From: Akebia trifoliata
Lineage: Eukaryota > Streptophyta > Magnoliopsida > Ranunculales > Lardizabalaceae
NCBI GenBank assembly: GCA_017979445.1
Contig: CM030706.1
Span: forward strand, 31,327,330 to 31,391,329
Length of the DNA stretch: 64,000 nt
Direction: 5' to 3'
Shown: one piece after another, positions 10,420-21,727 of the stretch
How positions within the stretch are numbered: position 1 is the first letter of the stretch
Layout: each line of letters opens with the position of its first letter
Made by a program: the position numbers and the translations under genes
Notes under the pieces: generated by a model
Told to the model about the DNA's origin: nothing
Databases searched by the model: none
Seen by the model: the letters and a program-made list of their open reading frames with translations, nothing else

Positions 10420-10645
10420 GCTAAGTTGAAAACCTGAAAAGGGCGATTTAGGCAAAAATTAAGACAAGCTTGCAAGGTTGAAAATCTGAAAGGACAACTT
10501 TGACAACAATCAGAGCCAAGAAAAAAGAAAAAGCTCACTAAATCGAAAACCTGAAAAGGCGAGCTAGGAAAAAGTTAGAGCAAACTCGATAGATTGAAAA
10601 CCTGAAAAGACGATCTAGGAAAAAGTTAGAGCAACAAAGAAAAAC
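10420..10645 (+). repeat. Short direct repeats behind integrase
   Basis: Four degenerate copies of a unit containing TTGAAAACCTGAAAAGGCGA followed by AGGAAAAAGTTAGAGCAA, at about 10427, 10472, 10538 and 10593. This motif set is typical of the region directly downstream of the coding region in Tat-lineage elements. Confidence 0.6.
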
Positions 10646-11379
10646 AGAAGAAAATACCAAGTTGAGAGCGGTCCGAGCTAAAACATCAGAAGTCCGAATA
10701 ATCAAGTTCAATACTTAGATTAAACCAGGCATAGACTCAGAAGTCACAAGTATCTTGTCTACGATCGATCTGAAAATTCTTACTTTCCCTAATGAACCAA
10801 GGGAGATAAGGGTGAATTCTATGATGAGTCTCGAAAGAAAATAATTTTGTTCTCTTGAGCCTGATTCAAAACCTTCAATAAAATTAATCAAAATTAAAAG
10901 TTGAGTCTTTATTGCGCTTGTGGTAATCAAATATTTCAAACCTTCATACAATGGGCATTTTCTTTCTTCTTTAATATAACTTTTCCCCCTTATATTAGGG
11001 GCATTTTTTTAATTTTTGCATGATGTGTTCAATTATCTTCAATGTCATGTTCATTGTCAAACTAAGGGCATTTTGTTTTTGAGCAATGTTAATCCTAAAA
11101 GATAATGAGAACCCCAAACTTAAGGTTACCCTCTTGATAACAGTTTTTGGAAAACCCTTGAGGTTCAAAAAGAAATAAAAACTCAGGTTTTAAATTCATA
11201 AAACTTTTGGATAAAACCTTGAGGTTCAAACAAATACATTTTGGATATCACATAGGAGATAGGGCATTCATTCTGTCCCAGATTTATTCATTCCCAGATT
11301 CAACCCCTCTTTTTTCAGATTTCATTTTCAATCATTATTTCCCAGATTTATTCTTTCATTCTCAGTTTTACTCAGCCAG

Positions 11380-12350
11380 ATGCCGCCGAGGGCTTTCTCG
11401 GAATTATGCTCAATTGCCGCCGAGGGCTTTCTCAGAACTATGCTCAGTTACCGCCGAGGGTTCTCTGGGAATTATGCTCAGATGCCGCCAAGGGTTTTCT
11501 TGGAATTATGCTCAGATGCCGCCGAGGGTTTTCTCGGAACTATGCTCAGATGCCGCCAAGGATTTTCTTGGAATTATGCTCAGATTCCGCCGAGGATTTT
11601 CTCAGAACTATGCTCAGTTATCGTCGAGGGTTTTCTCGGAATTATGTTCAGATGCTGCAAAGGGTTTTCTTGGAATTATGCTCAGATACCGCCAAGGGTT
11701 TTCTTGGAATTATGCTCAGATGCCGCCGAGGGTTTACTCGGAACTATGCTCAGATGCTGCCAAGGGTTTTCGTGGAATTATGCTCAGATGCCGCCGAGGG
11801 TTTTCTCGGAACTATGCTTAGATACCGCCAAGGGTTTTCTTGGAATTATGCTTAGGTGCCGCCGAGGTTTTCTCAGAACTATGCTCAGTTATCGTCGAGG
11901 GTTTTCTCGGAATTATGTTCAGATGCTGCAAAGGGTTTTCTTGGAATTATGCTCAGATACCGCCAAGGGTTTTCTTGGAATTATGCTCAGATGCCGCCGA
12001 GGGTTTACTCGGAACTATGCTCAGATGCTGCCAAGGGTTTTCGTGGAATTATGCTCAGATGCCGCCGAGGGTTTTCTCGGAACTATGCTTAGATACCGCC
12101 AAGGGTTTTCTTGGAATTATGCTTAGGTGCCGCCGAGGGTTTTCTCAGAACTATGTTCAGTTACCGCCGAGGGTTCTCTCGGAATTATGCTCAGATGCCG
12201 CCGAGAGTTTTCTCGGAACTATGCTCAGATACCACCACGGGTTTTCTCGGAACTATGCTCAGATGCCGCCGAGGGTTTTCTCGGAATTATACTCAGTTTA
12301 TATTCAAATTATGCTCAGATTATGCTCAAATTATGCTCAGATTTTACTCA
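11380..12350 (+). repeat. 34-bp tandem array (~27 units) with 271-bp higher-order duplication
   Basis: The unit reads approximately GCCGCCGAGGGTTTTCTCGG plus AATTATGCTCAGAT. Each unit contains the small palindrome CCGAG...CTCGG. From 12300 the array degrades into half-units of ATTATGCTCAG. A block of eight units at about 11590-11860 is repeated almost base for base at 11861-12131 (period 271 because one G is missing), so part of the array duplicated recently. Since 34 is not a multiple of three, all three forward frames stay open for hundreds of bases; the apparent 248- and 204-residue proteins are repeat artefacts. Confidence 0.93.
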
Positions 12351-12632
12351 GTTCCAACTTTATCTCTTAGATTTTAAATCACACACTTACACAGTTGTTA
12401 CATCAGTCAAGGGGAATTTTCTAAAATTCAAGGATCTGACACCGTCAGTGAGAGTTTGCGCTCAAGGACCTGACAACCTTTTAATTCGGGGAGAGCTTTA
12501 CCCTCAAGGATCCGAACACCCCGACGAATTACTAAATCAAACTGCAAAATGAACTGTCACTAGCTTTGGCATTCAGATATCGCACTATCTACCAAAATAG
12601 ATTTGCTATCTAGTTTGTTTCAACCCTCTGCC

Positions 12633-12642
12633 AAAGAGGGGC
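12633..12642 (+). promoter_or_regulatory. Polypurine tract before 3' LTR
   Basis: AAAGAGGGGC lies four bases before the TGTAGA start of the LTR at 12646. Position and composition fit the plus-strand primer of an LTR retrotransposon, and they fix this LTR as the 3' one of a plus-strand element. Confidence 0.7.
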
Positions 12643-12645
12643 ATC

Positions 12646-14354
12646 TGTAGATACCTCATTTTTGCACTCGCCTGATTAATCAACTCGTTAACCTGATCGC
12701 AACAATTCCCAATGATGGACATTTATTCCATTACTTTATTTTGTTACCAGAAATGTTTTAGAAATCCGGATGAGGTATCTCGAACTGACAAAACCTTAGA
12801 AACCACGCTACGCTAGGAAAATATGACTCTAGAAACATAGAAATCATCATCTTGCAGACCCAAAAAGAAGTTTCACGATAAAAATCACTAAAAATTGATC
12901 AAATTACCAAAATACCCCTAACATCAAAACAACCATAGAGCCTACGTTACGATTAGGAAAATCCTTTCGAACACATAAAACAACAAATCGAAACTAAATA
13001 AATCATTTCACCAATTTTAACAGAATCGATAAAATTACGAAAATGCCCCTCATAAAGTTCATGACCATTTCACACAAAAAATTTCATAAATGACACAAAC
13101 TAATATTTTCATTGAATTCCTTACGAAAAATCAATTCTAAAATATTCTAGAACATTAAAAATCGACTTAAAACGTGAAAAGTCCTCTCCGGGGGTAAAAC
13201 GATAATTTCACAATTTTCATAATTAAAAATTTTGAAATTAATAAATAAAATATAAATTAATTAAAGTGAAACATTAATGAAATTAATTTAAAATTTTGAA
13301 TTAAAAAAATCGATCAATCGGACTCTCATGAAAAATTGTTGAGGGTTCGTGAGATATTTCTTTAAGGACCCCTCCATTTGGGAGTCCAAAGAATTAAAGA
13401 TATAATAGAGGGTGGTTCTCCAAAAATTTAAAGTCAATCAAGCAAGACTAAAGTCAAGGTATTAAAGTCAATCAAGAAAGAGTAAAATCAAAATTAAAGT
13501 CAATTAAGCAAGACAAAAGTCAAGATATTAAAAGTCAATCAATTAAGACTAAAGTCAAAATATTAAAAGTCAATCAAATAAGATCAAAAGTCAAAACCCT
13601 AATAGAGTTCTAATTAAATAATAACTCTATTTAATAGAGTTCTAACTAAAATTCAACTCTACCTAAAACAATTCTAACTAAAATACAACTCTAACTAAAA
13701 GAATTATAATCAAACACTAATTCTATCTAAATCAACCTTTAAAAAAATCTATAAATAGAGGTCCTCAGACCCTATTTTCGTATCAAATCAAAAATCCTAA
13801 GAGAAGTAGGTCAAAAAGTCCCCTTAGCCTCCCATAAACCCTAGTTTTGGAGTCCCAACTCCTTACCTAACACCCATACCTCAATTTTAGCTCAAAAAAC
13901 ACTTAGAAGCCCTTCAAAAATACCCCCAAAATCCATAACCAAATCCGAAGAATCCAGATCTAAGGAAGGGATACCTCTCCTCGGAGATCAGAAATCAGAT
14001 TCGGAGACAGACTAAAGTAATGAATACTGACCAAGGAGTTACTCTATCAGATCTGGGGGAACGATAAAGTTATCTTCGGAAAGGTATAATTTCTTAATGT
14101 TTTTATCTAGGTTTTTTTAGCAATGTAATTTATTTGGAAAATTAGTAGAGACCGACTTTGGTCGGGCGGGGTTGGTGCCTAACACCTTCCAACCCCGTAA
14201 CTTGATCCCTGGACCCTTTTTTCTTTCGTAGATTAATAATGTTTGCCTTTCTTAGAGTCAGTTTGGTTCCTAGACCTTAATAACTAGGTGGCGACTCCCA
14301 AACCTCAAGGGTCAAAAGCGAATCGGCGCACCCCGCAGATCGAGGGCGCTTTCA
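12646..14354 (+). mobile_element. 3' LTR of Tat-type gypsy element (LTR-T1)
   Basis: Starts TGTAGATACCTC and ends GGGCGCTTTCA. A second member with the same start, internal order and end lies at 29665-31196; shared landmarks are GATTAATCAACTCGT, CCACGCTACGCTAGGAAAAT, GGTGCCTAACACCTTC and CTAGGTGGCGACTCCCAAAC. A TATA box (CTATAAATAGAGG) lies at about 13748-13760. A 32-35-bp minisatellite of five units (AAAGTCAATCAAGCAAGACT and relatives) occupies 13430-13600 and is absent from the second copy. Confidence 0.85.
13430..13600 (+). repeat. ~34-bp minisatellite inside LTR-T1
   Basis: Five units beginning AAAGTCAATCAA with the second half ACTAAAGTCAAGGTATTA or variants. It lies about 150 bp upstream of the TATA box, so it would sit in the U3 promoter region. 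The homologous part of the LTR at 29665-31196 lacks it. Confidence 0.8.
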
Positions 14355-14860
14355 GGCTTGTAGATACTTGACCTTGATAAGTGCCATTGGTTCCTTCATT
14401 AAATTTATCTTTGTTTGTGATGATCTACTATTTTACATCAGTCTTTTTATTTTGTAAGTGCAAAACAATGTCTTTTCTTTAGGCGAGGGATAATCGATTA
14501 GATTCAACTACTTTACTCTTCTTGATTTTCCCTAGAGTCCAAAGACAAAATAGTTAGCTTAGGTTGAGGAACTCAAGGGTCAACTTTAGAGTGCCAAGGA
14601 CCAGTTAGCTTAAACAACCTTGGCCTTTGAAGGCAAGGTGGCGCAACTGGAGATCGACCTAAAGAAATTTACTAAAGAAAAAGATGGCGAGAACAAGACA
14701 CTATAGGAGCAAACATCGACCTTCATTGGCAACTAAACGGAAATGTGAAGGAGTAAAAGGAAGCTTTGAATGGGGAGAGATCCATCACCGCTCAACTGGA
14801 GGCTACAATCGCTGACCTCTAGGAGAATAAAGCTCCTTCCCAAGTCTTATCCTTAGAGGA
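14355..14860 (+). pseudogene. Fragment of retroelement gag-like coiled-coil gene
   Basis: The plus strand at about 14636-14880 reads as a helix-rich stretch with several stops (KVAQLEIDLKKFTKEKDGEN, then ITAQLEATIADL). It resembles the coiled-coil part of the gag-like frame near 29500-31740. It ends where minus-strand integrase sequence begins near 14860, so two elements are fused here. Confidence 0.4.
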
Positions 14861-16942
14861 AACTCTCTTTACCCATTGGCTCAAGGAAATGGTCCCATGA
14901 TGTCTAGCCCCCAAATGGTGAAAGGTCATGGGCTTATGATGGGATGAAGCTCTTTCAATGGTTGGTGTATTAACCGAGTGTGTCTTTGACACTTGTTATA
15001 CTTCTATACATATTTCTTTGCATCTTCTTGTATGACCAGTAGTACTCTTGAATTATAAATTTATGAGCTAGGGATCTCCTCTCAGAGTGGTTTCCACAAA
15101 CTCCTTAGTGTATTTCACCCAGAACAAGCCTTGTTTCCTCGGAGTGTAAGTATCTTAGGTATAGACCACCATCGAACATCTTGTAAAGTTCTCCATCTAC
15201 TATGAGATACCGACCTGTTTTCCTCTTTAGTTTCCATGCATCATTCTTGTCTTTGGGCAATACACCTAAGTTCAGATATTCCATTATTTCATCTTTCCAG
15301 CTCGGTAGCAAATCTATTTGCATGTAGTCTTTTACCTGCTTCGGCTCGATGCTTGGTCTTTCTTGAAACTCGATTGGGATGGTTTAGGATTTTGTGTCCT
15401 CGAGCATAGAGGCCACGTATGCTAGTGAGTCCACATGACAATTATCGTCCCTAAATATTATTTTTAGTTTTACCTTATTGAATTCTGTGATCTCTTTCTA
15501 CAAATGTTTGAGGTATTTGGTCATCTTTTCATCTTTAGCTTGGTATTTTCCCCTATACTATTCAACTGCTAGTTGAGAGTCAGTGTAAACCTTTAGCTCT
15601 TGTACTTTTAATTCCCGAGCCATTATTAATCCTCCGAGCATTGCATGCCCCAAAACTGAGCTTTACTAGTTTTTTTAGTCTGTCATTGCTGGATGTCACT
15701 ACCACTATTCTTATCCTTTACCCAGAGAAGTTTCTCGACCCGTCCACGAATTGTCTCCACCCCATCTCAGGGCTTATTGGGTCGGGACAATCCTCATTGG
15801 GTGGTTCTACGTTTGCCTCATCCTCTCAATATGGATCTTGAACAAGGAAAGCAACTAAGAAATCTATAACTACTTGCCCCTTTTACGTGTTTTTGAGCTC
15901 AAATGTCAGGTCGAATTCCCTTAACGTTACTGTCCATTTAGCTATCCTCCTGGACTTTTCTACCTTGTGCAAGATTTTTCTTAGTGGATATTCTTTGACC
16001 ACCCTTACTTTATGATTTTGGAAGTATGACTTTGTCTTCTGAGATGAATAAACTAATGCCAAACTAATTTTTTCTATTCAGTTGTATCTGGTTTAGGAGT
16101 TCCCCAATGTCTTACTAATAAAGAAATTATGGAGTTTTTTCTTCTCTTCTACCATGAATAGGATCAAACTAACTGCCACGAGAGTTGCTGCTAAGTATAT
16201 CCCAAAAGTTTCCCCGTCCTTCGGATTACTCAAGATCAGGGGTTTCCCCAAGTATGGGTTTAAATCTTAGAACGCTTATTCACATTTATCTATCCATTAA
16301 AACTCGGTCCCCTTTTTCAGTAGTGTGAATAAGGGTCTGCACTTAACTGAGGCTCTTGACACAAATCGGTTGAGAGCAGCTACCCATCCTACTAGTTTCT
16401 ATACTTGTTTTATGTTGGTTAGGGAAGGTATCTCTAAAATTGCCTTAATTTACTCTAGGTTTGCCTTTATCCATCTCTTTGTTACCATAGCCTAAGAATT
16501 TCCCATATGATACTTAGAACATATACTTTTTCAGGTTAAGTCACATTTTGTATTCTCTCAACCAAGCGAATGTTGCCCCTAGTGGGCCATACAATCCTTT
16601 AACCATTTAGTTTTCACTAATATATCATCGATGTATACCTTCATGGTATCCTCGAGTATATCTTTGAACATTTTTGTAACGAACCTTTGGCATGTCGCTC
16701 CCATATTTTCTAATCCAAACGACATCACCTTGTAGTAGAAGTGTCCCTGTTCTATAATATAAGTGACCTTCTCTTGATCCTTGGGGACAAGTGAGATTTG
16801 GTGTACCTTGAATACTATTTCATGAAAAAAAGCCTTTCATGTCCAGCCTTCCCGTAAACAAATAGATGAATCCTTAGATGGGTGGACCCATCCTTTGGAC
16901 ATGCCTCAATGAGATTGGTAAGGTCTATGTATACACGTATCT
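14860..16942 (-). pseudogene. Ty3/gypsy pol, 3' half: RT, RNase H, partial integrase
   Basis: Read right to left: KIRVYIDLTNLIEACPKD (RT start, 16942), the catalytic YIDD box at 16624-16635, RNase H (ELKVYTDSQLAVE then a stop, then YRGKYQAKDEKMTKYLK, about 15500-15600), the linker frame at 15105-15323, and the integrase zinc-binding region and first catalytic aspartate (WGLDIMGPF) down to about 14870. Multiple stops and frame changes make it dead. The reading begins exactly where the frame at 21728 breaks off, so this and 21728-24650 are two halves of one Tat-type element. Confidence 0.85.
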
Positions 16943-17770
16943 TGTCACGCCAACGATTTAGGATCTAGATTTTTCCAAATCTCGATGGTGGAAAAATAAA
17001 AAAAATTTCAAATCTTAAATACGATATGATTTCTTCCAAATAATTTCGACAAAATTTCACCTAAAAATTGGACTTATGAAAAATTTTTACCTCTAAAAAC
17101 ATACATGTATAATCAAAATCCATATATCTATTGTTTCAAACGCTACATCATATCGAATATATATATATAAAATTCACTAACACCCCCAATATTACGATCC
17201 AAAAGTGTGACATACATAAATTATATATATCCCACACTGGTCGACAATTATCCATATCATAACCACTAATTCTCATTCTCAAGACATATACATATAATAA
17301 GACACATCACACATGATGCTAATATATATAAGAAAGTCCAAAAATACACAAAAAAAATTTCACTAAACTCAAATCTCAACTCACATATAATAAAAATAAT
17401 GTTCATCACCCTAATCTTACGATTCTTTTATGTAATGTTTTTCATCAGGAACAAGTATCTTAATAGTTGGGGTATATATAATGTTTTGTTGATAAGGTAA
17501 GTAATGGGGAAGTTACTTAATAATAAACTTACATTTCAAATTAATAGGCTTAACATGAATGCTTAAACAAGTTAATCTATCACAAATAATGTAGGTTTCT
17601 AAATAAGAAATAAAATGATAAAAATAAAAACATGCTAACTATTAATAAAGCAATAATGAAATTTCTTATCTCATAATAAAATAACAAAGATATAAACAAC
17701 ATGTCATAATTATATCAATCTTGTGATGTATTTGATAAGAATGATGAGGTATACGACGGACACAAAAGTA

Positions 17771-19640
17771 TCTGTAGACACCCCAATTTGAATTGGCTCA
17801 CTCGAAAAGATGCCAAAAAGATGTTTTTTAATAAAAAAATTTGTCAATAGACCTAAGGACCCAACACTTCAAAATTCAACATTTTTGTTCAAATAAAAAG
17901 CCTTAAGACTATTAATAGTCCTACGGACCCATAATAAGGCTTCTAAGTCCACCACCTTCTAAACATTTCACCTCTTTAACCCTGAATCTTCTATCAAGTC
18001 TCAATCTCATTTCTAAGCCCACCAATCCTCAATCACCCAAACCTAAGCCTAAGCTTAACCTTAACCCCAACCCTAAACCTAAACCCATTTCGAAGAAATT
18101 TCTAACCTAAGTCGCAACTAAATCCTAAGCCCACCATACAAAAAAATCCATCTTAAATCAAACCTATACCCAAGTCCAAAATCATATCCAGATTCATAAT
18201 CTTAACCAATCAACACCAAAGATTCAAGATCATAAAAAAAAAGGACACATGTCACCCCCACAACCAACGTCCCAAAATAAATCCTTCTCATCACTCCATC
18301 TCGATTCTCATATCATACCATATGTCACCACATAACCCCATTACATTCTCCTCAAGACACTCCATAAGTCATCTACATACTCCATCACACCACGATTTTC
18401 TTAATAAACTTACCTAACCCACTCACCCTATACCATTGGACATATGTCACCATCTCCTCCACCTTCCCAAAATCTAACTATCTAATCTCTTATACAAGCT
18501 ATTTTTTTAACTAAACATCCAACCTAAACTAACACTCAACTTAGGAATGGGTTGCTTAACCAACCCAATTGGATTTTATTCATAAGTTTGGGTCAAAGGT
18601 AATCCATCCACCTTCTTTTACCAAGTTACTCTTCCCCAACTTCAAAATACATAATACCCTATGCTTTTATCTCATGTCATTCTCCCTTAATCTTCTATTT
18701 TGACATTTTTTAACCCCAAAAGTCATCTTCAAAACCTATAAAACCCCTTATCTTCCTCTACAAAATCTCATGCTTGAACACCTCCCCTCAAGTCATCTCT
18801 CTCAATCTCTAATGCTCTCAAGCACCAAGAAAAATTCAAAAAACTCTCTTCACTCTTTACTCAATTCTCTCCCTTACTTTCTCTTCTCTAAAAAATGGAC
18901 TTTTACAATTCTACTAAGGACATAAGAAGAATAAGAAGAAAAAAGAAGGAGAATAATGAAAATTCAAACCTCAAGGTGGGTCTAAAATAGGATTTCAATT
19001 CATGTAAATTCTCCTTATCTCTATCTTCCTTTCCCTTAGTTTTTAATTTTATTTTTAGAAAATCTCTAAGATGTGATGTTCACCCTCCCTTACCTCTGAT
19101 AGATCAAACTTCAATTTGATCAAAAGAGTAAGGGTTGTAATCATTTTAAACCCTCAAACACAATTTACTCACACACCACTTAACTTGTTTTCAAGTTATT
19201 GATAATTAGGCCCTTCTCAATTGATGAGAGTGGGCCCATAACTATAAGCCAACACCTTTCAAAACAATGTCCCTAAGGCGAGACTCATACGATGATCATT
19301 TCTTTCAATGAGATGATCCTTTCGATCTAAGCCAATATTAAACCCCTTACGTTTAAAAGTACAAATTTTCATTTATTAGACTTTTTTTTCTTTTATGTCC
19401 TAAAAATAGTCACATTTTTTAGGTTACCAACTTTTAATAGAGAGAGTGGGGTGTCTAATACTTTTTCATCTCTTTAATCAAATCCTTATATAGATCTTAG
19501 GTAGATCAATGTCTAAATCCGTATGAGAGTCACTACAATGCCAAAATGTCAATTTTTTGAAAAATATTTTCTAAGTGACCATTCACACCATTTTCTAAAA
19601 AAAAAATGGTGGCAACTCTAAATCCACGTAGATATGATAT
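17771..19640 (+). mobile_element. Divergent Tat-type LTR-like sequence
   Basis: Starts TGTAGACACCCCAATTTG, like the LTRs at 12646 and 29665. Near its end it carries GGTGTCTAATACTTTTTC and GGTGGCAACTCTAAATCC, degenerate forms of the GGTGCCTAACACC and GGTGGCGACTCC landmarks of that family. The terminal TTTCA is not clear, so the right end is approximate. It lies inside the 4.8-kb insertion. Confidence 0.55.
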
Positions 19641-21722
19641 TCGAACTTAAAATCACATATTTACAATATTGATCTATATACCGATGCTCTAATATTTAAC
19701 TAGTGTGAAACTCACCATTAATTCTTAATTTTATGGTTGGTCTGGCAATTTATCATAATTAGGTAACCCTATTTTCTAACTCAAGTTGGAATATTGATTT
19801 TTAAAGGAGATAAATGGTTTTACTACTATAAACTATAAATGATCATTTGACAAGTCAAGTTTGTGGTACCTTTGTGATATGCATGTGTCTTCAATCAATC
19901 TAGTCATTTACAAACCATCTTTACTTTACAATTTGTTGTTTTTCAATAAAGAAAAGATATTTTTTTTTATTAATAAGTATAATGGTATTCTCAAGTGGTA
20001 TCTCATACTACTATAGAGAATATCAAACCCCTATTATTCTAAATTAATTGTTTTCTTTTAAAAATAGCTATCAATTAATTGTATAACATTCATTATCCCT
20101 TTAACAGGTAACAAAAATAATAATATATTTTTAAAAAAAATTAAAACAAATATGCGAGTGTGATGACCTTCCAATGTATTCTAGAATTATAAATACATAG
20201 TAGTATATGAAAACTAGTAAATCATAAAGTAATAAATATGCAGGTACATCATTTCATAGTTACCATCCTAATTACATCTCATGCATATATTACACAGTAC
20301 TAAAAAACACTTTAAACCTGAAAATTCCTCAACACAAGCCCATATAGTCGAGAATCTCATTCTCAATTCCAACCAATCGAGACTTTCATTCTTGATTCCA
20401 ATTTACGCTTAAATATTTTTTTATTATAAATTATTATCCAATCAAAAAAGACTTTCAAAACAAAGTGTTTCACCAATTTTTGAAATAAATACCCTATGAA
20501 AAATAATATGAAAATAAAATTTTCTTGAATTCATTTTCTTGTTAAATAAAATAAATATTTATTTCTTTTTGTTTTACAACATTAATATATAATATAAAAT
20601 AAATTAGTCTACAATTTCATGCATGAATTTTAAGTTTAAATCATAATAAGGGTTGAAATTAATTGTTAAAATGATAAATAAAATATATTCAATTGAAATT
20701 AATCTATAGTTGAGTTTTACGCATCACAACGAGATTAAAATAAAATTTTCAACTAATTTCCTCGATGACTCAACAAAATATTTTGATGATTATGTAAATC
20801 TTGACATCGTGAATATTTTGTTTTTTAGTGTTGGGTCATAATTCACATCTGAAATATATTTAAATAGAAGTCAAAGATTATGTATACGTACCACTCACGT
20901 TTAAACCCAAAATCAATCATTCTCTATTTTTTAATCTTACAGTAACAAATGGATTGAAATACATTTCTTAACACACAAAATATATAATATAATATAAATA
21001 TTATAATACATTATATTAATTGATAGACACCTTGATTGCCAAACATCATAACACCCATATTATATATAATATAATAATATATAATATATAAATACTAATT
21101 ATACATCACCCTTTTAATGCTTCATTAATTTTCAATCAAGCATTTTTTTTATAAATTACAATACTTGAACCCGATTTTATAAAATAAATATTTATTTTAA
21201 TAATAAAAAATAACTAAATAATATTTGTCTATATTTTTTTCTTTTCTTCGTGATGTTCGTTGAATTAAACCAATTCGAACCGTGCATCTTAGATTTTTGA
21301 AAATCTTCACCGATTTTTCTCTATTGATCAAAATACCCCTTAAACACTAAGTTTTCTTGATAAAATCAATATTTTTGTCACTTATCCTATTAAATTCAGA
21401 TTTGAGCATGCTTAAAGTATAAACTATGTTTTTCGATGCTCTTGGACTCAATGATAACGTCCATTTAACCAATAAAGAACTTTTTATAAAATTTTGAGTT
21501 TTATCTAATTTGATTAAATGTTCAAATTTTTCGATCATAATCATGGTAAAGTTCCCTGTATGGTACATTTTATTTGTCAAAATCTCCTTCTTCCAAATCT
21601 TTGTTGGACCGACAATGTTACAATTTATTTTTTATATATATTTTTTTCAATTTAATATGAAATTAGGTCAACATATATGACTTAATTCTTCAATATACGT
21701 AATAACTTTTCATGGCATTAAA
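19641..21722. other. Very AT-rich interior of the insertion, no gene seen
   Basis: Consists of AT-rich sequence with TA-rich stretches (20980-21100). Near 20350-20400 there is a two-unit repeat (TCGAGAATCTCATTCTCAATT and a relative). No domain, RNA gene or clear terminal repeat was found. Minus-strand frames such as 21347-21580 match nothing I know. Confidence 0.5.
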
Positions 21723-21727
21723 TATCT

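Larger units (their letters stand above)
9426..14354 (+). mobile_element. Degenerate Tat-lineage Ty3/gypsy element with 3' LTR
   Basis: In order on the plus strand: a trace of the RT upstream region (DLFVWAYEDM near 9467), a decayed integrase end (9640-10215), short repeats (10420-10640), a 34-bp tandem array (11380-12350), a polypurine tract (12633-12642) and a 1.7-kb LTR (12646-14354). Most of RT and RNase H is deleted and I could not find the 5' LTR, so the left boundary is approximate. The long region between integrase and 3' LTR filled by tandem repeats is characteristic of Tat/Ogre/Retand elements (established for that lineage). Confidence 0.75.
16943..21722. mobile_element. 4.8-kb insertion splitting a gypsy reverse transcriptase
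   Basis: Flanked by TATCT at 16938-16942 and 21723-21727. Removing the segment plus one TATCT restores the expected RT reading (KKND followed by KIRVYID) with no missing codons. The left end is TGTCACGCC, LTR-like; the right end GGCATTAAA is not a CA end. A third TATCT at 17767-17771 precedes an LTR-like TGTAGACACC start, so two insertions at one site are possible. No coding domain is readable inside. Around 18035-18092 there is a degenerate CCTAA-rich stretch. Confidence 0.65.

Noticed and set aside
11207..12552. Several long overlapping forward open frames (up to 248 residues) rich in FSRNYAQMPPR-like repeats
   Set aside because: They are translations of the 34-bp tandem array in all three frames; a 34-bp unit keeps every frame open. 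No start, domain or codon signal supports a protein.
18035..18092. Interstitial telomere repeat (CCCTAAA-like)
   Set aside because: Only irregular CCTAA, CCCAA and CCTAAACC pieces are present, with no regular seven-base register; it lies in an LTR-like sequence.
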